From: Streptomyces profundus
GTDB taxonomy: Bacteria > Actinomycetota > Actinomycetes > Streptomycetales > Streptomycetaceae
Assembly: GCF_020740535.1 (NCBI RefSeq)
Contig: NZ_CP082362.1
Span: 1,488,001-1,552,000 of the forward strand
Direction of reading: 5' to 3'
Length of the DNA stretch: 64,000 bases
The notes under the pieces were generated by a model. That model searched no databases. It had not been told where the DNA came from and worked only from the letters and a program-made list of their open reading frames with translations. Both the position numbers and the translations under genes were made by a program. This document shows, piece by piece, positions 8,113 to 19,200 of the stretch. How positions within the stretch are numbered: the first letter of the stretch is position 1; each line of letters opens with the position of its first letter.

Positions 8113-11100
8113 TCATCTCTCCTGGGTGGGGACGCGTCGCTGACGGGGGATGGGCGCCTCGGGCGCCACGGCCGGCTGCCGGGCCAGCGCGTGCGCCAGG
8201 GCGGCGGGGGTGGGGTGGGCGAAGATCTGCGCGGTGGTCACGGGTGGTCCGCCGGCGGCGGCGATCCGGGCGGCGGCGCGCACCGCGCGCAGCGAGTTGC
8301 CGCCGAGCGCGAAGAAGTCCTCGTGCGGGCCCACTCGTCGGACGCCGAGCACCTCGGCCCAGACCTCGGCGACGGTCCTGGCGAGCGCCGGATCGAAGGC
8401 CCCGTCGGGCGTCCCCTGCGCGGCGGGGCCGCTCTGGACGGCCTGGCGGTCGGTGGCTTGACGTTCGGTGGCCTGGCGGTCGGTGGCCTGGTGGTCGGTG
8501 GCCTGGTGGTCGGTGGCCTGGTGGTCGGTGATGGGCGGTGCCGGCAGGTCGACGGCGGCCAGCCGGGTGTCGGGGGCTTCGAGCAGCGCCAGCAGCACGG
8601 TGCCCAGCGCGTCGGCGAGCCAGCCGACCAGGGCGGGCTCGACGGCGTCCGCCTGGTACTCCCACGTCAGGGTGAGCCCCGCCGGCGCCCGCCCCCGGCC
8701 GTGCTCCTCGGTCACGTCGAGCAGCAGCCGGAATCGGGCGACTCCGGTGCGCGGCACCTCGACGCGGGTCGCGACGCCGGGCAGCGACAGCTCGCCCCTG
8801 GCGTTGTTCTGGAGGGCGAGCACCACATCGGTGAACGGGTGCCGGCCGGGCCTCCTGGGCGGGTTGAGCCGCTCCACCACCCGCTCGAAGGGCACCTCGC
8901 CATGGGCCAGCGCGGCCAGATCGGCGCGCCCGACCTCCGCCAGCAGCTCGGCGAGCGTCGGCTCGCCCGCCCAACGGGTGCGCAGTACCAGCAGGTTGAC
9001 GAAGTAGCCGACCAGATCGTCCAGTTCGCCAGCGCCGCCCCGACCAGCGACCGGGGCGCCGACCAGGACGTCCCGGCCGGCGCCCGCCCGGCTGAGCGCG
9101 ACGACCAGCGCGGCGTGCAGCAGGTGGAAGAGCGTGGCGTCCGACGCCCGGCCCAGCTCCAGCAGCCGGCCGTGGGTGGCGGCGTCCAGCGTCCGCACCA
9201 CCGTCCCCGCCTCGGGCGCTGCGGCGGCCGGGACGCCCGGGCGCTCCGGCAGCTGGGGGCCTGTCGGCGCGTCGGCCAAGGCCGCGCGCCAGTAGGCGAG
9301 TTGCGCCGCCTCGCGGTGCGGGTCGAGGCCCTGGGCAAGGGCGTGGTCGGCGTACTGGAGGGGCAGCGGTGGCAGTGGCTCGCCGGCGTAGGCGCGGGAG
9401 AGGTCACGCAGCAGCGGCGCCAACGACCAGCCGTCGACCGCGATGTGATGGAAGACCAGCAACAGGAGGTGCGACGACGGCGGTTGTCCGTCGTCGACGG
9501 TGAAGAGGCAGGCGCGCAGCGGGGGTTCGGTGGCCAGGTCGAAGCCGCGTTGGATCGTTTCGGTCAGCCGCTTCGGCACCTCGCCCTGGTGCAGGGTGAC
9601 CTGGTCGAGACGAGGGCGGGCGGCCCCGCTGGGCAGCACCCGCTGCACCGGCTCGCCCTCCCGCTCGTCGAAGACGGTGCGCAGCGCCTCGTGCCGGTCG
9701 ACGACGGAGGCCAGCGCCGCGCCGAGGGCATCGGCGTCGACCGGCCCGGTGAGCCGCACCAGCAGCGGCATGGCGTAGGCGGCCCCGGCGCCGATCCGGT
9801 CGAGGAACCAGAGGCCGCGCTGCGCGGCGGAGAGCGGCAGCGCCGCCGGGCGCGGCCCGGGGGCCCGCCGGGCGGGGCGCGGGGCGAGCGCGACCCGGGG
9901 CGCGAGCCCGGCGACCGTGGGCGCCTCGAAGACCGCCCGGATGCCGAGCTCGGCGCCGAGCTGGGCCCGCACCCGGCTCAACAGCCGGGTGGCCAGCAGC
10001 GAATGCCCACCCAGCGCGAAGAAGTCGTCGTGCACGCCGACGGTCGGCAGCTGAAGCACCTCGGCGAAGAGCGCGCGGAGCGTCCGCTCCGTCTCGGTGC
10101 GCGGGGCCCCGTCGGGGCGGCCGGCCGCCGGCGTCACGGGGGCCGGCAGGGCCGCCCGGTCGAGCTTCCCGTTGGCCAGCAGCGGCAGCCGGTCGAGCGG
10201 CACCCAGGCCGCCGGCACCATGAACTCCGGGAGGACGGCGGCGAGATGGGCCCGCAGCTCCGCCACCAGGGCGTCGTGCCCGCCAGGCTCGGCGGCGACC
10301 GGATAGGCCACCAGCTGACGCTCGCCGAGGCCGTCCGCCCTGGCCAGCACCACGGCCCTGGCCACCCGTGGGTGGCGGGCCAACACCGCCTCGATCTCGC
10401 CCGGTTCGACGCGGAAGCCCCGGATCTTCACCTGTGCGTCGGCGCGGCCGACGAACTCCAGGACGCCGTCGGGGCGTCGCCGCACCACATCGCCCGTCCG
10501 GTACATCCGCTCGCCCGGCGCGCCGTACGGGTCGGCGACAAAGCGCTCCGCCGTCAGCTCCGGCCGGCCCAGATAGCCGAAGGCCAGCCCCTCGCCCGCC
10601 GCGTAGAGCTCCCCGGGCTCGCCGTCGGGGACCGGCCGCAGCCGTCCGTCCAGCACCCGCAGCCGCCGCCCCGCCAGGGCCCGTCCGATCGGCACCGGCT
10701 GATCGGCCGTGGACCGCGCCGGCCGCACCCGGTGGGTGGTGAGGAACACCATGCCCTCGACGGGCCCGTATCCGTTGTGGAGTTCGAGCGTGGGCCAGCG
10801 CCGCAGCGCGCGGTCCACATGCGGTGGCGAGAGCGCCTCGCCACCGACGGTGAGCCGGCGCAGCCCGTCGAGCGCCTCGGGGCACTCGTCCAGCACAACG
10901 TTGAAAAGACTGGCGGACAGATACATGTCGGTGACGCCGTGGCGCCGTACCAACCGGCCGATGGCCAGCGGGTCCTGGCGTCCGGGAGGGTGCAGCACGC
11001 AGGTGCCGCCGCCGATGAGCGGGCCCCACAGCTCCAGGGCGAAGGCGTCCCAGGAGAGCGGGGCGCACTGGAGCCAGACGGCGCCGGGGCCGAACGCGGC

Positions 11101-11628
11101 GAAGTCCTGCCCGGTGACGGTGGCGGTGATCGCCCGGTGCGCGGCCACCACGGCCTTGGGGCGGCCGGTGGAGCCGGAGGTGAACATCACACAGGCGGCG
11201 TCCTCGGGCGTCGCCCCTGGCCCGGCGGTCGCGGCGGCGCCCGGCCCGGCCGGGTCGTGGACGTCCACCCAGCGCGCCGTGGTCCCGTCCACGGGCGCGG
11301 GCCCGTCGCCGACGACGGTCTCGACGCCGGCGTCCTCGATCATGGCGCGCAGCCGCTCCGCTGGCAGGGCCGGATCCAGCACTGCGTAGGCGGCGCCCGC
11401 CCTGAGCACCGCGAGCAGTGCCACCACCAGCTCGACGCCCCGGTCGAGGCGCACGCCGACCACGGCGCCGCGCCGGGTGCCGCACCGCCGCAGCAGCGCT
11501 TCGAGACGGGCGGCTCGTTCCGTCAACTCCCCGTAGGTCACGCGCTGTTCGCCGGCGATCAGGGCGGTGGCGCCGGCGTCGTGCCGCGCGACGGACTCGT
11601 GTACGCATCCGACCGTGGGGGACGGCAT
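8113..11628 (-). CDS. NRPS-1: nonribosomal peptide synthetase, A-T-C-T
   Basis: 1171 residues. The ATG at 11628 is chosen because GGAGGG lies six bases upstream and it begins the adenylation fold; upstream readings overlap the MFS gene in another frame. The order is A domain (VMFTSGSTG at 147, Asp194 in WDAFALELW, Lys488 in NGKLDR), T1 (Ser543), C domain (HHIAVDG, His727-Gly733) and T2 (Ser1112). With no leading C domain, A-T1 should start the peptide. The second module has C and T but no A domain: C leads through a repeat-rich linker (about residues 1033-1062) straight into T2. T2 must therefore be loaded in trans or by A1. By-eye alignment with GrsA gives the pocket residues D-A-L-Y-T-G-G-V-F-K, which I cannot assign. 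The stop is in frame with the next gene. Confidence 0.95.
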   Translation of the reverse strand: MPSPTVGCVHESVARHDAGATALIAGEQRVTYGELTERAARLEALLRRCGTRRGAVVGVRLDRGVELVVALLAVLRAGAAYAVLDPALPAERLRAMIEDAGVETVVGDGPAPVDGTTARWVDVHDPAGPGAAATAGPGATPEDAACVMFTSGSTGRPKAVVAAHRAITATVTGQDFAAFGPGAVWLQCAPLSWDAFALELWGPLIGGGTCVLHPPGRQDPLAIGRLVRRHGVTDMYLSASLFNVVLDECPEALDGLRRLTVGGEALSPPHVDRALRRWPTLELHNGYGPVEGMVFLTTHRVRPARSTADQPVPIGRALAGRRLRVLDGRLRPVPDGEPGELYAAGEGLAFGYLGRPELTAERFVADPYGAPGERMYRTGDVVRRRPDGVLEFVGRADAQVKIRGFRVEPGEIEAVLARHPRVARAVVLARADGLGERQLVAYPVAAEPGGHDALVAELRAHLAAVLPEFMVPAAWVPLDRLPLLANGKLDRAALPAPVTPAAGRPDGAPRTETERTLRALFAEVLQLPTVGVHDDFFALGGHSLLATRLLSRVRAQLGAELGIRAVFEAPTVAGLAPRVALAPRPARRAPGPRPAALPLSAAQRGLWFLDRIGAGAAYAMPLLVRLTGPVDADALGAALASVVDRHEALRTVFDEREGEPVQRVLPSGAARPRLDQVTLHQGEVPKRLTETIQRGFDLATEPPLRACLFTVDDGQPPSSHLLLLVFHHIAVDGWSLAPLLRDLSRAYAGEPLPPLPLQYADHALAQGLDPHREAAQLAYWRAALADAPTGPQLPERPGVPAAAAPEAGTVVRTLDAATHGRLLELGRASDATLFHLLHAALVVALSRAGAGRDVLVGAPVAGRGGAGELDDLVGYFVNLLVLRTRWAGEPTLAELLAEVGRADLAALAHGEVPFERVVERLNPPRRPGRHPFTDVVLALQNNARGELSLPGVATRVEVPRTGVARFRLLLDVTEEHGRGRAPAGLTLTWEYQADAVEPALVGWLADALGTVLLALLEAPDTRLAAVDLPAPPITDHQATDHQATDHQATDRQATERQATDRQAVQSGPAAQGTPDGAFDPALARTVAEVWAEVLGVRRVGPHEDFFALGGNSLRAVRAAARIAAAGGPPVTTAQIFAHPTPAALAHALARQPAVAPEAPIPRQRRVPTQER
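8441..8530 (-). repeat. 15-bp tandem repeat encoding a pentapeptide repeat in NRPS-1
   Basis: Six 15-bp units (plus-strand form GTGGTCGGTGGCCTG and variants), the leftmost in the gene being least exact. They encode T-D-H-Q-A three times, then [10 protein letters not shown] and T-D-R-Q-A. The tract forms the linker between the C domain and T2, where an A domain would be expected. Confidence 0.9.
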
Positions 11629-11630
11629 GG

Positions 11631-13112
11631 TCAACCCTCCGCGCTTCTGCTCTCGCCGGGCCCGGCGCCCGGGCTCCGGCCCTGTGCGGTGTCGGCTCGG
11701 CCGGTGTCTTCTGGGTCCCCCGGGCCTGGGTCCGCCGGATCGGTGTCCGTCGCGTCGAGGTCCGGCATCAGCGCGTCGATATCGCGCACGGTGCGGCGGG
11801 ACATGCCCCAGATCGCGGCGGCGATCCCCAGCACCCCGGCGAGCAGCAGCAGGGTGGCCATCCCGCTGCCCTTCCCGCTGCCGACCAGCGGCTCCAGCAG
11901 GCCGACCAACCCGCTCTCCGACGCCGCCTGCGGCTCGAAGACATGGTCGGCGAGCGGCCCCGAGACGGCCATCGCCAGGGGGATCGACAGCTGGGAGACG
12001 AAGACGACGGCGCCGAACACCCGCCCGTGCAACCGTTGCGGCACCTTGGTCTGCACGATGGACTGCATCGCGCCGTTGACCAGCGGCAACAGCAGGGCGC
12101 CCAGCATCATCGCCCCGCCCCACGCCACCACACCGTGCACGCTGGCCATCAGGATCTGGGCGCTCAAGCACATTCCGACGATGCCGAGCATCATGCCGCG
12201 GGCCCGGTTCCTCGGCCCGCCCCAGGCGGCGAGGAGCAGCCCGCCGCTGATCCCGCCCACGCCCACACAGGTGTTGACCGCGGCGAGCGAGGCGGAGTCG
12301 TTCCCCGTCCTGGCCAGCACCATGGGCTGGACGGCGGCGAAGCCGAGCACCATCACCAGGTTGACGACGAAGAACACCAGCATCAGGTCCCGGAGGCTCG
12401 GCCGGGCGAAGAGCTCCCGCAGCCCTTCGAGCGAGTCGGCCAGCAGCCGCTTCCGCGGACCCTTCGCCGCCTCGCGGTCGGCGGCGGTCTCATGGAAGCG
12501 GACCAGCCACACGGCCAGCAGGGAGAGGCAGAAGCAGACGAGGTTGACCCAGATGATGAAGCCGAGCCCGGAGAGCGCGACCAGCAGCCCACCGAGCGCG
12601 GGACCACCGACCTCGGCACTGCTCTTGGCGGACGAGAGCATGCCGTTGGCGCGCTGCAACTGGTCCGTGCGGACGAGTTGCGGAACGGCGGAGGCCAGTG
12701 CGGGGTACTGAAAGGCGGCGGCGGCGCCCACCAGGGCCACGGTGATGTACACATGCCACAGCTGCATGCCACCGGACAGATAGACCAGGCCCAGCAACCC
12801 GACGGCGACCAGCCCACCGAAGTCCGCGAGCAGCAGGGCGGTACGCCGGCTCAGCCGGTCGATCAGCGCTCCGGCCGTGGGACTGAGCACGATCTGGGGC
12901 AGCAGCGCGCACAGTGACAGCAGCACCACGGAGGTGGCCCGGCCACCGTCCGCCCACGCCTGGATGATCAGGGCGAACCGCATCACCGAGTTGCCGACCA
13001 GCGCGACCGTATGCCCCGCCCAGATCAGCGTGAAGGACCCCATACCCGCTAATCGGCCCCCGGACGGGGCGCTGTCACGTGATGTCTCAATGGACCTGTT
13101 GGTCTCGTTCAT
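11631..13112 (-). CDS. MFS transporter, probable efflux of the cluster product
   Basis: 493-residue inner-membrane protein of the major facilitator superfamily, about twelve hydrophobic segments starting near residue 25. The loop after the second segment carries the family motif G-x-L-x-D-R-x-x-R-R at residues 81-90 ([10 protein letters not shown]). The C-terminal 50 residues are a hydrophilic Asp/Pro/Gly-rich tail. It looks closest to the drug/siderophore exporter branch (EntS-like), recognised by general appearance only. The ATG at 13112 lies behind a weak ribosome site (GGAACGGGG). It is the first gene after the PKS hairpin and ends 2 bp before NRPS-1, so it probably leads the NRPS operon and exports the peptide, or the polyketide, or both. 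The substrate cannot be read from the sequence. Confidence 0.93.
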   Translation of the reverse strand: MNETNRSIETSRDSAPSGGRLAGMGSFTLIWAGHTVALVGNSVMRFALIIQAWADGGRATSVVLLSLCALLPQIVLSPTAGALIDRLSRRTALLLADFGGLVAVGLLGLVYLSGGMQLWHVYITVALVGAAAAFQYPALASAVPQLVRTDQLQRANGMLSSAKSSAEVGGPALGGLLVALSGLGFIIWVNLVCFCLSLLAVWLVRFHETAADREAAKGPRKRLLADSLEGLRELFARPSLRDLMLVFFVVNLVMVLGFAAVQPMVLARTGNDSASLAAVNTCVGVGGISGGLLLAAWGGPRNRARGMMLGIVGMCLSAQILMASVHGVVAWGGAMMLGALLLPLVNGAMQSIVQTKVPQRLHGRVFGAVVFVSQLSIPLAMAVSGPLADHVFEPQAASESGLVGLLEPLVGSGKGSGMATLLLLAGVLGIAAAIWGMSRRTVRDIDALMPDLDATDTDPADPGPGDPEDTGRADTAQGRSPGAGPGESRSAEG

Positions 13113-13138
13113 AAGCCCCGTTCCGCGACGCTGGAGCC

Positions 13139-13167
13139 ACTCTCGCGCCGGTGTTCGATCCCGTCAA
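13139..13167 (-). promoter_or_regulatory. Candidate promoter for the MFS/NRPS genes
   Basis: On the minus strand TTGACG (13162-13167) and GAGAGT (13139-13144) are separated by exactly 17 bases. They lie between the PKS hairpin and the MFS start, with the -10 box 26 bases before the ATG. The -35 matches the housekeeping sigma consensus well and the -10 only partly. It is the sole place between 13255 and 1 where a promoter could sit outside a coding region. Confidence 0.35.
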
Positions 13168-13224
13168 CCCCAACAGAACCGGACTGATCGGACGACAACC
13201 ACGCAGCCTCGCGGACGAGTTGGG

Positions 13225-13254
13225 GGCCCGTCGAGTTCGGCGACTCGACGGGCC
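13225..13254 (-). terminator. Hairpin downstream of PKS-4, probable transcription terminator
   Basis: A perfect 12-bp inverted repeat (GGCCCGTCGAGT and its complement) around a six-base loop starts 17 bases after the PKS-4 stop. No T-run follows on the minus strand. Strong G+C-rich stems without a U-tract are common as terminators in Streptomyces. It separates the PKS genes from the MFS/NRPS genes. Confidence 0.7.
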
Positions 13255-13270
13255 TGAGCCCCTCGACCCG

Positions 13271-16200
13271 TCAGCCCCTCAGCCAGAGATCCACCGCCTC
13301 GGCGGCGGCGTCCGCGTGCTCCTCCATCATCGTGAAGTGGTCGCCCGGCACGTCCACCGCGTCGTGCGGGTACTTCCAGGTGGCCTGCCAAGCGGTCTCG
13401 GGGAACCCGTCGAGCGGTGTGCTGGAGCGCACCAGCAGGGTGTCGGCGGCGACCTCGGACGGGGTCCAGTCGAAGCCCATGTAGCGGCCCATCGCGGTGA
13501 GCCAGGCGTCGTCGCCGCCGCCGAGGAGCCGGTCCTTGCGGTCCTGGAGGCCACCGACGACGGCCGGCACCAGCCGTTCCAACAGCTCCGCCTCGTCCGG
13601 CGGATAGCTGTCCAGGAGGACCACCCGGTCCGCCGGTGTCCCCGCGGCCTCCAACTCCTCGGCCACGGCCTGGGCGACAAAGCCGCCCGACGAGTAGCCG
13701 ACCAGCGCGAACGGAGCGCCGTCGGCGAGCCGCAGCGCCGTCCTGGCGTGCGCGGCGGCCAGCGCGCCGGGGTTCGCCGCGAGCGGCTCCCCGGCGCGGA
13801 ACCCGGGGTGCGGCAGCGCCAGCACGGTGCGCCGCCCCCGGAGCGCGGCGGCGAACCGCGCGTACTGGTGCGGCCCCGAGACGCCGATGATCGGTGGCAG
13901 GCAGAGCAGCAGCGGGCCGGCGTCGCCGCCGGCGAGCCGCACGGCGGGCGCGCCTTCGCCGGGCGCCGCCTCGTCGTCGAACGACGGGCGGAACCGGGAG
14001 AGCGCGTCCATCGCGAGGACGAACTCCCGCACCTCGCCGCGCTCCACGGCGTCGGCGAACAGCGGCAGCAGACTGCCGCCGCCCGGCGCGCCGCCGCCCC
14101 GCGTCCCGGCGCTGCCCCGCGCCGAGGCGTCGAGCGCCCCGGCGAGTTCGGTGGCCAGCCGGCCGGCGAGGCCGTCGGGCGTGGGGTGGTCGAAGACGAG
14201 CGTGGGGGGCAGGGTGAGCCCGGTGGCGGTGGCGAGTCGGTTGCGCAGCTCGACCGAGGTCAACGAGTCGAAGCCCAACTCGCCGAAGCCGGCGTCCGGT
14301 TCGATGGCGGCCACGGAGCCGTGACCGAGCACGGTCGCGGTCTGCTCGCGCACCAACTCGCGCAGCGCGTCGAGCCGTTCGCCTTCGGCGAGACCGGCGA
14401 GCCGCTGCCGCACGTCGGGCGCGGCGGCGCCGCTCGCCGCGCGGCGCACGGACGGCCGCACCAGGCCCCGGAAGAGCCCGGGCACGGGCACCCCCGCCGC
14501 CTCCGCCTGCGCGGCGAGCGCCGGCAGGTCCAGGCGCACCGGCACCAGCACGGGCCGCTCGCGCTGGGCGAGGGCCAGATCCAGCAGCGCGAGGCCCTCC
14601 TCCGCGCCGAGCGGCACCACGCCGCCCCTGGCCATCCGGCGCAGGTCGACCTCGGTGAGGTCGGCCAGGCCGCTGGCGGGCGCCCAGGTGCCCCACGCCA
14701 GGGATGTCGCCGGCCGCCCCTCGGCGTGACGGCGCGCGGCCAGGGCGTCCAGAAACGCGTTGGCCGCCGCGTAGTTGGCCTGGCCGAGGCCGCCGAAGGT
14801 GCCGGAGGCGGAGGAGAACAGGACGAAGGCGCGCAACGGATGGTCGGCGGTCAGCTCGTCCAGGTGGACGGCGGCGTCGACCTTGGGCCGCAGCACCCGT
14901 TCCAACTGCTCGGGGGTCAGCGAGACGGCGGCGCCGTCGTCGAGGACGCCGGCGGCGTGCACCACGGCGGTGAGCGGATGCTCCGCCGGGATGTCAGCCA
15001 ACACGGCGGCCAGCGCGGCCCGTTCGGTGACATCACAGGCGACGGTGCTGACCTCGACGCCCTGGGCCGCCATCTCGGCGGCGAACTCGGCGGCGCCCTC
15101 GGCGGTGCCGCCGCTGCGGCTGAGCAGCAGCAGCCGACTCACCCCGTGCCGCACGACCAGATGCCGCGCCACCAACCGCCCCAGCGTCCCGGTCCCCCCG
15201 GTGACCAAAGCGGTCCCCGGCATGGCCGGCCCCTGAACCACGGACGCCTGACCGGCGGGCGCCTGGCCGCCGAGGCCCGCAGGGGCCTGACCGGCGCCGT
15301 CCGCCGTCTCGACCGCGCGGCCCGCCTCCACGGCGCTAGCGCCGGAGGCGACCGAGGCGGCGGCCTGGCCGGCCTGGCCGGCCGGGGCGGCGGCCTCGCC
15401 GACCGGGGCGGCGGCAGCCGTGCCCGAGGCAGCGCCGGAGGCGCCCGCCGTCTCGACCGCGCGGCCCGCCGTCTCGGCCGCGTGGCTGACCGCCACGGCG
15501 GGCGCGCCGGCAGGTGCCAGGCCGGCGGCATCGCCGCCCGGGTCGGCGCCCCCCGGCAGGTCACCAACGGCGGAGACGGGCACGCCGCCAGCGCGGGCAT
15601 CAGGCGACTCGCCCGCCACGCCAACGGCCTCGCCGGCCGGGCCCGAGGTGACGCCGGCGGGGCTCGCGCCGGCAGGCGCCTGACCGGCGGCATCGCCGGC
15701 TCCACCGGCCCGGGCCCCGGGCAGCGCGCCCGCCGCGGACGCCTGCCCGGCGGCATCCGCCGTCTCGACCGCGTGGCTGACTGCCACGGCGGGCGCGTGA
15801 GCGGCGGCCTCGCCAGCCGAGCCGGCGCCGGCGGAGCCGGGCGTACCAGCGGCGCGGGCATCAGGCGACTCGCCCGCCACCACGGCGCTCGCGCCGGCAG
15901 GCGCCAGGCCGACGGCCTCGCCGGCCGGACCGGCGCCAGCCCCGTCAGGGGCGGCGCCGGCGGTGCGGCTCGCCGCCGCCGCTGCGGCGCCGGCCGACAG
16001 GTCGCCAGCGCGGGCGTCCGGCGACTCGTTCGTCGCGGCAAGCGCCAGGCGGGGGGTGTGGAGGGTGCCGGCGTGGAGGGCGAGTTGGGGTTCGTCTGGG
16101 GTGGCGAGGGCGGTGGCGAGCTGGGGCCAGGGGGTGGGGGCGCCGGGTGGGGAGACGTCGAGGAGGAGAAGTCGGCCCGGGTTCTCCGACTGGGCCGACC

Positions 16201-19200
16201 GCAGCAGGCCCCAGAGCGCGCCGGCGGCCGGGTCGACCGGGCCGGCGCCGGGTCCTGGCGCGCCGCGGGTGAGCAGCGCCAGGCGGGTGCAGGCGAGGCC
16301 GGCGTCGTTGAGCAACTCGGCGGTCAGCGCCAGCGTGCGACGGGTCAACTCGTGGGTCCGCTCGGCCAGTTCGCCAGCGGCCTCGGGCTCGGCCACGAGC
16401 AGTTCGGGCGCCGGCGTGCCGGCGGCGACGGCGGCGGAGAGTTCGGCGAGGTCGCGGTAGGAGTCGACGGGGACGCCCACGGACTGGAGGCCCTCGGGGA
16501 TCGCGATATCGCCGATGGCGGCCCAGCGGCCCGTCGCCACGTCCGGCACGGGGGCCGGTGGCAGCTGCGTCCAGACCGTCTCGTAGAGCCACTCGCTCGC
16601 GACATCGGTGCGGGAGGCGGCGCGTTGGACGGCGGCGACGTCGATGGGGCGGACGGCCAGCGCGTCGGCGGTCAGCACGGGCGCGCCCGTCTCGTCGGCG
16701 ACGCTGACGGCCATGGTGTCCGTGCCGAGCGCGGTGAGCCGCACCCGCAGGGTGGCCGCGCCCACGGCGTGCAGGGTGACGCCCGCCCAGGCGAACGGGA
16801 GCCGCACCTGGGTGTCGGTGCGGCCGGCCGCCGCCGCGTGCAGCGCCGCGTCGAGCGCCGCCGGGTGCAGCCCGTACCGGTCGGCCTCGGCGCGCGGCTT
16901 GTCGTCGAGCCGCACCTCGGCGAACGTCTCGTCGCCGCGCTGCCAGACGGCGCGCAGGCCACGGAAGGCCGGGCCGTAGTCGTAGCCGGCCTCGGCGAGC
17001 CGCTCGTAGGCGCCGTCCAGGGCGACGGGTTCGGCGCCGGGCGGTGGCCAGGCGGCGAACGGGCCGTCGTCGGCCGCCGGTTGGCTGTCGGCCGGGGGCG
17101 CGAGGACGCCGTCGGCGTGCCGCAGCCACGGTTCGTCGTCGGTGCGCCGGGTGTGGACGGCAAGTTGGCGCCGGCCGGCGGCGTCGGCGGGTTCGGCCAC
17201 CACGCGCAGCGCGACGCCGCCGCGTTCGGGCAGCACCAGCGGGGTGTGCAGGGTGAGTTCCTCGACGTGTTCGGCGCCGGTGACGGCGCCGGCGCGCAGC
17301 GCCAGCTCCAACAGGCCAGCGCCGGGCAGCAGTACGGTGCCGGCGGCGGCGTGGTCGGCGAGCCAGGGCTCGCTCCCCGTGGAGAGCCGGCCGGTGAGGA
17401 CGAGGCCGCCGTCGGGCAGCGCGATCCGCGCGCCGAGCAGCGGGTGTTCGGCCGGTTCGGCGCCTGCGGCGGAGAGGTCCCCGGCGCCGCGCCCCGGGCT
17501 GAGCCAGTAACGGGTGTGCTGCCAGGCGTAGGTGGGCACGTCGACGCGCCGGCCGCCGGGGGCCGCGCGGGTCAAGTCCGCGCCGACGCCGTGGACATGG
17601 GCCTCGGCGACGCTGGTGAGGAAGCGGTCGAGCCCGCCCTCGTCGCGCCGGAGCGAGCCGAGCACGACGGTCTTCCGGCCCTGTGCGGCGGCGATCTCCT
17701 GGAGGAACAGGTTGACGACGGGGTGCGGGCTGATCTCGATGAACGTGCGGTGGCCGGCTTCCATCAGGGCGGCGGCGGCCAGGTCGAAGCGCACGGTCTG
17801 CCGCAGGTTGGCGAACCAGTAGGCGGCGTCCAGCGTGCTGGTGTCGGTGAGTCGGCCGGTCACGGAGGACGCGAACGGGATCTCGCCCGCGCGGGGCGCG
17901 ATGCCGGCGAAGGCGGTGACGATCTGGTGCCGCAGCACCTCGACATGGGGGGAGTGGCCGGCCGCGTTGGCGGGGACCCGGCGCACCTTGACGTCGCGTT
18001 CCCTGAGTTCGGCCATCAGGCCCTCGACGGCCGCCGGGTCGCCGGAGACGACGGTGGCGTTCGGGCTGTTGACGGCGGCGACGGAGAGCCGGCCCTCCCA
18101 GGGGGCGAGCAGCGGTTCGAGCCGCTCGTGCGGCAGCAGCACGGAGGCCATCGCGCCGGTGTCGGCGAGCCGCAGATACGCCTGGCTGCGGCTCGCGACG
18201 AGTTGGGCGGCCTCGTCGAGCGTGATGGCGCCGGCGGTGTGGGCGGCGGCGATCTCGCCCTGGCTGTGGCCGAGTACGGCGGCGGGCCGCACGCCGTGCG
18301 CCCGCCAGAGGGCGTCGAGCGAGACCATCACGGCGAACAGCGAGCACTGGATGACGTCGGTGCGCTCCTGGGAGGGCGCGTCGGGGCCGCCGCGCAGCGC
18401 CTCGGCGAGCGACCAGTCGACATAGGGGTCGAACGCCCGCTGGCAGTCGGCGACGCGTTCGGCGAACACCGGTGCGGTGTCGAGGAGTTCGGCGGCCATG
18501 CCGCGCCACTGGGAGCCCTGCCCCGGAAAGACGAAGACCGGCCCCGCCGGGTCGTCGACGGCCGAGCCCTGGACGGCGGCCGGGTGCGGGCGGTCCTCGG
18601 CGAGCGCGGTCAGCGCCTCCGTCAGCGTCGCGGGGTCGCGGCCGACGACGGCGGCGCGCCGCGCGAAGGCGGCCCGGCCGGCCGACAGGGCCCAGGCGAT
18701 GTCCAGGGGTCGGTGGTGGCTGCCATCTCCCTTGAGATAGCCGGCCAGTTGGGCGGCCTGGGCGCTCAGCGCCGGCTCGGTCCTGCCGGCCACTGGCAGC
18801 AGCACGGGCCGGTCGTCGGCCGACGGGATCGCGTCGGCCGGTGCGCGGTCCTGGGGCGCCGGCTGCTCCAGCAGCACATGCGCGTTGGTGCCGCTGACGC
18901 CGAAGGAGGAGACGCCGGCGCGGCGCGGCCGTTCCCCGACGGCCGGCCAGGGTGTGGCGGCGGCGAGCAGCGCGACCGCGCCGCGCGACCAGTCGACGTG
19001 TGGCGTCGGCTCGTTGAGGTGCAGGGTGCGCGGCAGGACGCCGTGCCGCATGGCCTCGACCATCTTGATGACGCCGGCGACGCCGGCCGCCGCCTGGCTG
19101 TGACCGATGTTGGACTTGATCGAGCCGAGCCACAACGGCCGCTCCGCGTCCCGCCCTTGACCGTAGGTGGCGAGCAGCGCCTGCGCCTCGATGGGGTCGC

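Noticed and set aside
8441..8530. Resemblance to a short CRISPR-like repeat array
   Set aside because: Units are contiguous 15-mers without spacers and encode an in-frame pentapeptide repeat.
11629..12171. 181-codon N-terminal extension of NRPS-1 into the MFS gene
   Set aside because: It has no adenylation or condensation features and is a shadow of the MFS frame. GGAGGG and the A-domain start both support the ATG at 11628.
7060..12711. Plus-strand frame of 1874 codons opposite the monooxygenase, NRPS-1 and part of the MFS gene
   Set aside because: Composition and lack of any domain show it is antisense noise; the opposite strand has a coherent operon.
13271..13900. Separate type II thioesterase gene at the end of PKS-4
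   Set aside because: The thioesterase fold is in frame and continuous with the ACP and has no separate start or ribosome site, so it is the integrated type I releasing domain.
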